From assembly GCA_041685625.1 (NCBI GenBank), contig JAWLFJ010000065.1, forward strand, positions 1 through 21,417: 21,417 nucleotides of DNA, given 5' to 3'. A program made the translations under genes and the position numbers. Shown in pieces: positions 15,267 through 21,417 of the stretch; the first letter of the stretch is position 1; each line of letters starts with the position of its first letter. The notes beneath the pieces were generated by a model. That model was not told where the DNA came from. It worked only from the letters and a program-made list of their open reading frames with translations, and did not search any database. The DNA comes from Albimonas sp041685625 (lineage in GTDB: Bacteria > Pseudomonadota > Alphaproteobacteria > Rhodobacterales > Rhodobacteraceae).

Positions 15267-16465
15267 CGGGAGACCCCGAAGCGCGCCTGCCAGTCCTCCT
15301 CCAGCCGCGTCATCCAGCTCGGATGCGGCTCCGGCAGGATCTCGCCGAGCTCCTCCGCCGATATCCCGCCAGGGCCGACCTCGATCGCCTCGAACCGCGC
15401 CCGCGCCTCGTCCGGCAAAGCCTCGACGTCCAGCACCGTCCCCGCGCCCCAGACCGCCGGATCGGCCTTGCGCGCCTGCGCCTCGGGCGAGAGCAGGAAG
15501 TCGGCCAGCACCATCGCCCCGGCCTTCGAGCCCGAATTGAACGGGATCGCCACGAAGCTCACGTTGCCGAGCGTGCCGCCGTCGAGCACATAGGTCCGCA
15601 CCGTCTCCGGCAGCTCGAAATTCGCGACGGCCGAGGCCGCCTCGCTCGGATCGAAGCTGACCGCCAGGTCGATCTCCCCGTCCGCCATCAGCTGCGTCAG
15701 CCGCGGCCCCGACTGCGGATAGGCCCGCCCGCCGCGCCAGAGGTTCGGCGTCAGGCGATCCAGCCAGGTCCAGAGCGGGGCCGTCACCGCCTCGTAATCC
15801 GCTTCGTCCGCCGCGCGATACAGCGCCTCCGGCGCGCCGGAAAGCTCCACCAGCGCCTGCTTCAGGAAGGTCGAGCCGAGGAAATCCGGCGGCTGCGGAT
15901 AGGCGAACCGCCCCGGATTCGCCTCCGCCCAGTCCGCCAGCGCCGCCATCGAGCGTGGCGGCTCCGGCGCCCGGGCGGCGTCGTGGTAGAACACGATCTG
16001 CGCCGTCGCCCACGGCGCCTCCAGCCCCTCCGTCGGCACGGTGAAGTCGGTCCGCACCGGCTTGTCGTCCACGTCGACGAAACGCCAGTTCGGCAGAGCC
16101 TCCGCCCAGGGTCCGAACAGCAGCCCCGCCTCCTTCATCGCCGCGAAGTTCTCGCCGTTGATCCAGAGCAGGTCGACCGCGCCGTCGTCCAGCACCCCGG
16201 CCGCCTTCTCCGCCGCCACCCGGCTCACCGCCTCGGCGGTGTCGGAGAGCTTGACGTGCTCCACCCGCACGCCGTGACGGTCCTCCACCTCGCGCGCCGC
16301 CCAGGCGATGTAGTCGTTGATCGGCGCCGAGCCGCCCCAGGCGTGCCACCACACCGTCTGCCCGCGCGCCTCCTCCAGCACCGCGTCCCAGCCCGCCGGA
16401 TCGGGCTCCGCCGCCGCGGCGCCCGTGGCGAGCGCGAGCGTCGCCACCCATCCCGAGAGCCTCAT
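15263..16465 (-). CDS. ynjB: ABC transporter periplasmic substrate-binding protein, YnjB-like
   Basis: This 400-residue protein begins with a signal peptide (MRLSGWVATLALATGAAAAE, cleavage likely after the Ala run near residue 19) and so is exported to the periplasm. The mature part resembles YnjB/COG4134 extracellular solute-binding proteins. Examples are VWWHAWGGSAPINDYIAWAA (38-57), VDLLWINGENFAAMKEAGLL and LAVSFDPSEAASAVANFELP. The tryptophan-rich binding-face segments (WWHAWGG, LLWINGENF) are conserved in the family. The substrate of YnjB proteins is not established. The ATG overlaps the radical SAM gene's TGA by 4 bases (ATGA), and its own stop overlaps the proposed ynjC start. Confidence 0.9.
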   Translation of the reverse strand: MRLSGWVATLALATGAAAAEPDPAGWDAVLEEARGQTVWWHAWGGSAPINDYIAWAAREVEDRHGVRVEHVKLSDTAEAVSRVAAEKAAGVLDDGAVDLLWINGENFAAMKEAGLLFGPWAEALPNWRFVDVDDKPVRTDFTVPTEGLEAPWATAQIVFYHDAARAPEPPRSMAALADWAEANPGRFAYPQPPDFLGSTFLKQALVELSGAPEALYRAADEADYEAVTAPLWTWLDRLTPNLWRGGRAYPQSGPRLTQLMADGEIDLAVSFDPSEAASAVANFELPETVRTYVLDGGTLGNVSFVAIPFNSGSKAGAMVLADFLLSPEAQARKADPAVWGAGTVLDVEALPDEARARFEAIEVGPGGISAEELGEILPEPHPSWMTRLEEDWQARFGVSR

Positions 16466-17508
16466 TCCGCCGCCTCCCGCGCCGCCATCCGCTCCGCCCG
16501 GATGCGGTCGATCACCGGGCCGAGCACCTCCTCGTGGAACCGGTCGCAGCCGATGCAGAGGTTCCGGTATTGTTCCCCGTTCGGCTTCACGGTCCGGCAC
16601 GCCTCGAGGAAGCGCTCCGTGTCCCAGCCGTGGGCCGCGCCCATCCGCTCCGGCCGCCCGGCGTTGATCGCCTCGAACTCGGGGCGCCCGGCGAGGCTGT
16701 CGAGGATGTCCTCCAGCCGCTCCTCCCGCAAGTTGCCCAGCGCCCGCTTCGTCTTGAGGCAGCACGGGAACACGTCCCCGTTCGGGTCGATGGAGACCTC
16801 GGAGCCCGAGACGCCCCGCCTGAGGAAGTTCAGCCCGCCGGACCAGGCGTTGCAGAAGTTCTCCTCGATCGTCGCCTTCGACAGCGAGTTCTCCCAGGCC
16901 CGGCCCCGCGGCCAGATCTTGCCGATCCAGGCGTCCTCGGTCGCCCCGAACAGCCCGTAGATCGGCCCCGCCTGATCCTCGGCGGCCGTCGCCTCGGCCA
17001 TCCCGGCGGCCTCGAACATCTCCCGCAGCCGCACCTCGAGCGGCACGCGCTTCTCGCCCTCCATGCCGACGTGGAAGTCGTCGAACCCCGCGCAGGACAC
17101 CATCCAGACCCCGCGCGAGAGCAGGTCGTCCACGATCTCCGGCGTCACCAGATCGCCCGTCGTCTGCACGATCACCTTGACGCCGAGCCCGCCCCACTTC
17201 GCCCGGATCCCCTCCAGCAGCGGATAGAGGACCTCCTCGCGCACCGGATCGACCAGCACCTCGCCGCCGGCGAGGACGATCCGCCCCGGCCGCCGCTCAT
17301 ACCCTCCGGGCGCCGTCTCCGAGGGCCGCGAGAGATCGAGATAGGTGAAGTCGTCGGGCAGGTTGGCCAGCACCCGCGGCCAGGCGTGCCGCGCCTCGTC
17401 CACCACCTCGCGCAGCGCGCCGCGGACATAGGGGCGGAACCTCGGCTCGTAGCAGTGCCTGCACTTCCGGTGGCAGGCCCAGGCGACGACGTAGTAGAGG
17501 CTTTCCAT
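16462..17508 (-). CDS. Radical SAM protein with SPASM-like C-terminal cysteines
   Basis: This 348-residue enzyme has the radical SAM cluster motif CHRKCRHCY (C12, C16, C19; CX3CX2C). A GGE motif (81-83, LAGGEVLVDP) follows for SAM binding. The C-terminal part holds a SPASM-like cysteine set: C219 (FCNAWSGG), C249-C250 (DPNGDVFPCCLKT), C304, C318 and C321 (LCIGC), likely ligating extra iron-sulfur clusters. SPASM enzymes modify peptides, proteins or small molecules by radical chemistry; the substrate here is unknown. ATG 17508 is preferred because GGGAG lies 5 bases upstream; an ATG at 17520 is also in frame. It is first in an operon with ynjBCD and a cupin, coupled by ATGA. No short precursor-peptide gene is obvious beside it. 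Confidence 0.88.
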   Translation of the reverse strand: MESLYYVVAWACHRKCRHCYEPRFRPYVRGALREVVDEARHAWPRVLANLPDDFTYLDLSRPSETAPGGYERRPGRIVLAGGEVLVDPVREEVLYPLLEGIRAKWGGLGVKVIVQTTGDLVTPEIVDDLLSRGVWMVSCAGFDDFHVGMEGEKRVPLEVRLREMFEAAGMAEATAAEDQAGPIYGLFGATEDAWIGKIWPRGRAWENSLSKATIEENFCNAWSGGLNFLRRGVSGSEVSIDPNGDVFPCCLKTKRALGNLREERLEDILDSLAGRPEFEAINAGRPERMGAAHGWDTERFLEACRTVKPNGEQYRNLCIGCDRFHEEVLGPVIDRIRAERMAAREAAE

Positions 17509-17674
17509 GACGGCTCCCATCCGTTGCGTGACGTCGCGCGCACCGTCGTCACCCCGCCGTGCCGCGGCAACCTAACTGATCGTGAGCCGGACGCGACCGT
17601 CCTCGCCCCCCTTTCCCCGCGCCGCCCCCGCCCCTAGCCTGCGGCCTCGCGACCGCGGAGGGGAGAGCGCCGCC
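17509..17674. promoter_or_regulatory. Divergent promoter region, radical SAM operon versus crotonase gene
   Basis: These 166 bases hold both promoters. An inverted repeat GTGACG (17528-17533) / CGTCAC (17547-17552) separated by 13 bases lies just upstream of the radical SAM gene and is a candidate operator. GGAGGGGAGAG around 17657-17667 is the ribosome site for the crotonase. No persuasive -35/-10 pair is seen on either strand. Confidence 0.4.
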
Positions 17675-18451
17675 ATGACCGCCGAAGACGCCGAAGGCGC
17701 CGCCCGTCTCGGGATCGAACGCCGCGAGGCCGGCCCCGTCGCCCGCCTCGTCCTCGCGCGCCCGGCGAAGCGCAACGCGCTGACGCCGCGGATGATCGAC
17801 GCCCTCGCCGCTCACGCCCGCGCGCTCGCCGAGGACGAGGCGCTCCGCGCCGTGGTGATCTCGGGCGAAGGGGACGGCTTCTGCGGCGGCGCCGACCTCG
17901 CCACCCTCGCGGCGCTCGACGCCGAGACCGGCCGCGCCTTCATCACCGCGCTGCACCACGCCATCGACGCCGTGCGCCGCCTGCCCGTCCCGACGATCGC
18001 GGTCCTGCGCGGCCCCTGTCTCGGCGCGGGGATGGAGCTCGCCGCCGCCTGCGACATCCGCCTCGCCGCCGACGGCCTCGTCGCCGGGATGCCGGAGGTG
18101 CGCGTCGGCGTCCCCTCGGTGATCGAGGCGTGCCTGCTCCCGCGCCTGATCGGCTGGGGCGCCGCGGCCGACCTCGTGCTCACCGGCCGCACCGTCGACG
18201 GGGCGGAGGCGCTGCGCCTCGGCTTCGTCCAGGCCCTCGTCCCCGCCGACGCGCTCGACGACGCGGTCGAGGCCCGCCTCGCCGCCATCCTCGCGGCGGA
18301 ACCCGCCGCGATCCGCGCCCAGAAGGTCGTGCTCCGCGGCTGGGAGGCGGAGGACCGCCCCGCCATCGAGGCCTCGATCGAGGCTTTCGCGCGGGTCTGC
18401 GGCACGGGCGCCCCCGCCCGCGCCATCGCCGCCCTCCGCGCCGGGCGCTGA
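17675..18451 (+). CDS. Enoyl-CoA hydratase/isomerase (crotonase) family protein
   Basis: This 258-residue protein of the crotonase fold has oxyanion-hole segments GFCGGADLA (69-76) and LGAGMELAAACD (116-127). Both glutamates used by hydratases are present: E121 in GAGMELA and E141 in GMPEVRVG. It is therefore probably an active acyl-CoA hydratase rather than a residue-deficient relative. The stretch VGVPSVIEACLLPRLIGWG is typical of a subgroup common in Rhodobacterales. The ATG at 17675 has a strong ribosome site. No acyl-CoA dehydrogenase or ligase gene is nearby, so the pathway cannot be named. It diverges from the radical SAM operon and converges on an MFS gene, with 14 bases between stops. 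Confidence 0.92.
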   Translation: MTAEDAEGAARLGIERREAGPVARLVLARPAKRNALTPRMIDALAAHARALAEDEALRAVVISGEGDGFCGGADLATLAALDAETGRAFITALHHAIDAVRRLPVPTIAVLRGPCLGAGMELAAACDIRLAADGLVAGMPEVRVGVPSVIEACLLPRLIGWGAAADLVLTGRTVDGAEALRLGFVQALVPADALDDAVEARLAAILAAEPAAIRAQKVVLRGWEAEDRPAIEASIEAFARVCGTGAPARAIAALRAGR

Positions 18452-18469
18452 GCGGCCCGGGGGGCTCAG
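18448..18469. terminator. Shared hairpin spanning both convergent stop codons
   Basis: CTGAGC (18448-18453) and GCTCAG (18464-18469) form an inverted repeat enclosing a GGCCCGGGGG loop. The two arms contain the stop codon of the crotonase gene and that of the MFS gene respectively. It could act as a bidirectional terminator, but the stem is short and lacks a T-run. Confidence 0.35.
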
Positions 18470-19758
18470 TCCCTGCCCGCGTCCGGCCCCAGCGCCGCCG
18501 GCGTCTTCAGGAACAGCCCGACCAGCACCGCCAGCGCCAGCGGAAACAGCGCCGCCCAGCGCAGCGGCATGTCGAAGCCGCCCGCGAACTCCGCCGCGAA
18601 GCCGACCAGCGGCGGGCCGAGCGAGGCGCCGATCACCAGCCCCGTCTGTCCCGTCCCCTGGATCGAACCGACGTGTTTCCGCCCGAAGAAGCGCGGCCAG
18701 AGGTAGCCGAACAGGGTGATGGAGAAGGCGTTGGTCAGCCCGAACACCAGCGCGTAGACGATCAGTCCCGGCAGCGTGCCGATCACGGTCGCCAGCAGCA
18801 ACGCCCCCGCCATCGTCACCAGCGCCATGGCGACGACGAACCGCGTGGCGATGCGGTCCAGCAGCCGCCCCACCAGAGGCATCGTCACCGCCATCGTCAC
18901 CGCCGAGACGGTGAAGGCCAGCGACGCCGTGCGCGCCGCGAAGCCGTTCTCGGCGAAGATGGTGACCTGATAGAAATGCAGCACCGTCACCAGCATGGAG
19001 ATCGAGAACAGACCGAAGAAGACCAGATAGAAGGCGGCGGTGCGCGTCGCCTCGGACAGCGTCAGGCCCTTGATCTCCGCCGGCGTCTCGGTCTCGCCCT
19101 CCTTCAGCGGCGGCGCGACGGCGCCGTCCGGGCGCAGGCCCGCGTCCTCCGGCCGGTCGATCACCAGCATCAGATACGGCGGCAGCAGGATCGCCCAGGT
19201 CAGCAGGCCGAGGCCGACCCAGGCCGCCCGCCAGCCGAAGCTCTCGATCAGCAGCTGCCCGAGCGGCGGATGCACCGCCATCGACAGCGCGAAGCCCAGC
19301 GCCACGATGCTCATCGCCGTGCCGCGCTTCCGGTCGAACCACTGGCTCGTGAGATTGGCCGAGATCAGCATCAGCGAGCCCTGGCCGAGGAACCGCAGCG
19401 CCGCGAAGCCGATCCCCAGCAGGATCAGGTTCGGCGCGCCCCCGAAGGCGATGCAGGCGAGCCCGAACAGAAGGCTCACCCGCACCGCCGCCCAGCGCGG
19501 CCCGTGCCGGTCCACCAGCCGCCCGAGGAACGGCAGCGCGAAGGCGGCGACCAGCGTCGCCAGCGCATAGGCCGAGCCCACCGCCGCCGGCGACACCGTC
19601 AGCTCCTCCGCGATCGGCCCGACGAAGACGCTGAAGGTGTGGCTCTGCCCCGGCCCGCTGGCGAACATGCCGAGGGTCGCGACCCCCAGCATCAGCCAGC
19701 CGTAGAAGAACCGGGGCGAGACCGCCCCCAGCACCGTGCTCCGCACCCCAGCGACCAT
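18466..19758 (-). CDS. MFS transporter (12-helix, monocarboxylate/YbfB-like type)
   Basis: This 430-residue major facilitator has about 12 hydrophobic segments. The N-terminal half begins RFFYGWLMLGVATLGMFASG with the loop 2-3 motif GRLVDRHGPRWA, and the second half has a matching GRLLDRIATRF. PLKEGETETPAEIKGLTLSE forms the central cytoplasmic loop. The N-terminal style resembles monocarboxylate/oxalate-type porters, but the substrate is not predictable. I chose ATG 19758, which has GGAG just upstream and gives a normal N-terminus. A start at 19887 would add 43 residues encoded by the hairpin repeats, which are Gly/Arg/Ala-rich and not protein-like. It converges on the crotonase gene. Confidence 0.9.
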   Translation of the reverse strand: MVAGVRSTVLGAVSPRFFYGWLMLGVATLGMFASGPGQSHTFSVFVGPIAEELTVSPAAVGSAYALATLVAAFALPFLGRLVDRHGPRWAAVRVSLLFGLACIAFGGAPNLILLGIGFAALRFLGQGSLMLISANLTSQWFDRKRGTAMSIVALGFALSMAVHPPLGQLLIESFGWRAAWVGLGLLTWAILLPPYLMLVIDRPEDAGLRPDGAVAPPLKEGETETPAEIKGLTLSEATRTAAFYLVFFGLFSISMLVTVLHFYQVTIFAENGFAARTASLAFTVSAVTMAVTMPLVGRLLDRIATRFVVAMALVTMAGALLLATVIGTLPGLIVYALVFGLTNAFSITLFGYLWPRFFGRKHVGSIQGTGQTGLVIGASLGPPLVGFAAEFAGGFDMPLRWAALFPLALAVLVGLFLKTPAALGPDAGRD

Positions 19759-19790
19759 CCCGCTCCGCGCCTCCCCGCGCCTCGTCGTCG

Positions 19791-19920
19791 TGCCCGCCCC
19801 CGCGGGCGCGCCTCTCGATCGTCCGCCCGCCCCCGCGGGCGCGCCTCTCGATCGTCCGCCCGCCCCGCGGGCGCGCCTCTCTTCCATTCGCCCGCCCCGC
19901 GGGCGCGCCCCTCGATCCGT
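19791..19920. repeat. Four tandem 32-33 bp GC-rich palindromic repeats
   Basis: Four adjacent copies lie at 19791-19823, 19824-19856, 19857-19888 and 19889-19920. Each begins with CGCCCGCCCC(C)GCGGGCG-type sequence, able to fold into a hairpin with a CCC or CCCC loop, followed by a CGCCTCTCGATCGTC-like tail. Copies 1 and 2 are almost identical (the first base differs); copies 3 and 4 lack one C and have changed tails. They lie in the region just upstream of the minus-strand MFS gene. Confidence 0.9.
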
Positions 19921-20149
19921 CGCGCGGCACGCTGGGGCCGAGCATAGGCCGACCCGCGCGCCCGCGTCGACATCCTACGGCGCCCTTATCGTCATGCATC
20001 GCATCGGTCGGTCGCGCCGGCGGCCGCGGAGACGGCGCCGCGCCCGAGACCGAACCCCCGGCCGCAACCGCGTGCAGGCCCGCCCGGCGTGGACGAAGCC
20101 GCCGCGTCGGCGTAGCGTCCCGCCCGGCGCAAGGGAGGGCGCCGGCCGC
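19921..20149. promoter_or_regulatory. Divergent intergenic region between two MFS genes
   Basis: There is no gene in this stretch. It contains the candidate minus-strand -10 described separately and, for the plus-strand gene, a ribosome site AAGGGAGGG at 20131-20139. A slightly AT-richer patch around 19985-20000 (TTATCGTCATGCATCG) may be part of the plus-strand promoter. Nothing else is recognisable. Confidence 0.35.
19941..19946 (-). promoter_or_regulatory. Candidate -10 element for the minus-strand MFS gene
   Basis: On the minus strand this reads TATGCT, a good -10 hexamer and the only such match near the gene. No convincing -35 is found 16-18 bases further upstream. Transcription from here would begin about 19933 and carry all four hairpin repeats in a leader of roughly 175 bases. 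Confidence 0.3.
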
Positions 20150-21385
20150 ATGACCCATACCGACGCCTCGCGCCCGCTCCTGCGGGACGCGGGTTACGCG
20201 CGAATCTGGCTGGTCGGCCTCGCCACCGGCGTCGTGCGCTGGCTCGAGATGCTCGCCCTCGGCGTCCTCGCCTACGACCTGACCGGCTCGCCGGCGCTGA
20301 CGGCGCTGCTGGTGATGCTGCGCTTCCTGCCGCTGGCGCTGTTCGGGCTGCTGCTCGGCGCGCTCGCGGATCTCGTCGCGCCGCAGCGCCTCATGACCTG
20401 GGGCCTCGCGGCGATGGCGCTGATATCGGCGCTCATGTTCGCCCTGTTCCGATTCGGCGAGCCGACCTACGCCCATGTCTGCGCCGCCGTGCTGCTCTCG
20501 GGCGTGTTCTGGGCCGGGGACCTGCCGGTGCGCCGCAAGATCATGGCCGATCTCGTCGGCGCCGGGGCGCTGACCCGCGCCATGGCGGTCGACGGCGCGG
20601 CCTCCAACGGCACCCGCGCCCTCGGGCCCGTCGCCGGCGGCGCGCTCTACCAGCTCGTCGGGACCGACGGCGTCTTCGCCCTCTCGGCCCTCCTCTACCT
20701 CGCCGCGCTCGTGGCCGCCGCCGGCCTGCCGGCGCCCGCCCGCGCGCCCGCCGCGGCGGCGGAGCGCATCGCCGCGCGGCTGCTCGGCCCGCTCCGCGGC
20801 GCCGTCTCCGCCGCGCGCCACGCCCTCGGGGATCCGGATGCGCGGCGCATCCTCGCCGTGACCATCGTGTTCAACATCTGGGGCTTTCCGATGCTGGCGA
20901 TGGTGCCCGTCCTCGGGCGCGATCCGCTGGGGCTTTCGGCCTCCGCCGTCGGCGCCCTCACCTCGCTCGAAGGGCTGTTCGCCTTCCTCGGCTCGGTCGT
21001 CCTCGCCCGCGTGGCGCGGCCCTCGCCGGGCGCCGGGCGGCGGCTCTACTTCCTCGCGGTGGCGCTGCATCTGGCGATGGTCGGGCTGATCGGGCTCGTC
21101 GGCGGGGTCGGCGGCCTCGCCTTCGGCCTCGCCGTCGCCGGCGGCGCGGCCGCGGCCTTCTCCACGATGCAGAGCACGCTGATATGGCTGGTGGCCCCGC
21201 CGGAGATGCGCGGACGCTATCTCGGGCTGATGACGCTCTGCATCGGGGCCGGGGTGCTCGGCTTCGCCAACATCGGCCTCACCGCGGAATGGCTCGGTGC
21301 GGCCGACGCGCTGAAGCTCTCGTCCCTGCAGGGGCTGCTGGCGCTGGCCCTGATCGCGCGCGGCTGGCGCGCGCTCCGGGACTGA
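20150..21385 (+). CDS. MFS transporter, EntS/MFS_3-like exporter
   Basis: This 411-residue major facilitator has about 12 membrane segments. It begins LLRDAGYARIWLVGLATGVV and shows the MFS_3-type first repeat EMLALGVLAYDLTGSPALTA with GLLLGALADLVAPQRLM (loop 2-3). The later VDGAASNGTRALGPVAGGAL and VAPPEMRGRYLGLMTL match enterobactin-exporter-like and related drug or siderophore efflux proteins. It is unrelated in detail to the neighbouring minus-strand MFS protein. The ATG at 20150 has a purine-rich ribosome site 10 bases upstream. No siderophore biosynthesis genes are in the window, so the exported compound is unknown. Confidence 0.9.
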   Translation: MTHTDASRPLLRDAGYARIWLVGLATGVVRWLEMLALGVLAYDLTGSPALTALLVMLRFLPLALFGLLLGALADLVAPQRLMTWGLAAMALISALMFALFRFGEPTYAHVCAAVLLSGVFWAGDLPVRRKIMADLVGAGALTRAMAVDGAASNGTRALGPVAGGALYQLVGTDGVFALSALLYLAALVAAAGLPAPARAPAAAAERIAARLLGPLRGAVSAARHALGDPDARRILAVTIVFNIWGFPMLAMVPVLGRDPLGLSASAVGALTSLEGLFAFLGSVVLARVARPSPGAGRRLYFLAVALHLAMVGLIGLVGGVGGLAFGLAVAGGAAAAFSTMQSTLIWLVAPPEMRGRYLGLMTLCIGAGVLGFANIGLTAEWLGAADALKLSSLQGLLALALIARGWRALRD

Positions 21386-21395
21386 GGAATCGATT

Positions 21396-21417
21396 GCCGC
21401 GGCGCAGGCGCCGCGGC
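21396..21417 (+). terminator. Perfect hairpin at the window edge
   Basis: GCCGCGGCGC (21396-21405) and GCGCCGCGGC (21408-21417) form a perfect 10-bp inverted repeat, with the stem likely opening to a four-base CAGG loop. It begins 11 bases after the MFS stop codon. It is a likely terminator; whether a T-run follows lies beyond the window. Confidence 0.55.

Noticed and set aside
13158..15593. Long plus-strand open frames opposite ynjBCD, rich in Pro, Arg and Gln
   Set aside because: They are antisense shadows of well-supported genes, with no recognisable domain and no ribosome sites.
12466..17508. Thiamine or iron(III) uptake assignment for the ABC transporter
   Set aside because: The YnjBCD type is distinguishable from ThiBPQ and Fbp systems by its fused permease and binding-protein sequence, and no thi-box-like RNA was recognised upstream.
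19759..19887. N-terminal extension of the minus-strand MFS protein to the ATG at 19887
   Set aside because: The extra 43 residues simply translate the hairpin repeats and the internal start at 19758 has a better ribosome site and a normal N-terminus.
19791..19920. CRISPR array
   Set aside because: The 32-33 bp units are directly adjacent, with no unique spacers and no cas genes nearby; they are simple tandem palindromic repeats.
17549..21070. An open frame of over 1100 codons on the minus strand
   Set aside because: It runs antisense to the crotonase and second MFS genes and out of frame with the first MFS gene. Its translation is low-complexity Gly/Arg/Ala/Glu, a GC-content artefact.
19736..21385. 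Siderophore gene cluster suggested by the EntS-like exporter
   Set aside because: No biosynthetic or receptor genes are present; MFS_3 exporters have many substrates.

Overview
The window is very GC-rich, and genes on both strands are tightly packed. Its content suggests an alphaproteobacterium, most likely Rhodobacterales-like. The grounds are a seven-gene Mrp antiporter operon, an isocitrate dehydrogenase of the type with an extra C-terminal domain, a BacA/SbmA peptide transporter and an ECF sigma/anti-sigma pair. The taxonomic placement is inference; no rRNA or tRNA gene is present.

Layout. Positions 2-421 hold the C-terminal end of a YhaN-like SMC/AAA ATPase. Positions 605-6349 hold a complete mrpABCDEFG operon whose genes all overlap by 1-4 bases. 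It meets, stop codon to stop codon, an oppositely oriented ECF sigma factor and membrane anti-sigma factor pair (6346-7667). A short AT-richer promoter region separates this pair from a small helical protein (7893-8243) with a weak DUF1127-like motif. Next come a divergent isocitrate dehydrogenase-family enzyme (8351-9880), a strong hairpin, an NhaR-like LysR regulator (10186-11082) and, convergent with it, an SbmA/BacA peptide transporter (11084-12331).

Positions 12466-17508 (minus strand) form one compact operon in the order radical SAM/SPASM protein, YnjB-type periplasmic binding protein, YnjC-type fused permease, YnjD-type ATPase, cupin. YnjBCD are an orphan ABC importer family of unknown substrate. 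Their translational coupling to a radical SAM enzyme and a cupin is the best candidate here for an undescribed system. Diverging from it is an enoyl-CoA hydratase-family gene (17675-18451), which converges on an MFS transporter (18466-19758). That transporter has a leader carrying four tandem GC-rich hairpin repeats (19791-19920). A second, different MFS exporter (20150-21385) closes the window, followed by a perfect inverted repeat at the edge.

How they fit together. Mrp would extrude Na+ in exchange for protons, and the NhaR-like regulator is a plausible but unproven sodium/pH-responsive partner 4 kb away. The sigma/anti-sigma pair, SbmA and the two MFS proteins fit envelope, ion and toxic-compound handling. 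The radical SAM-YnjBCD-cupin block looks like an uptake-plus-modification unit with an unknown substrate.
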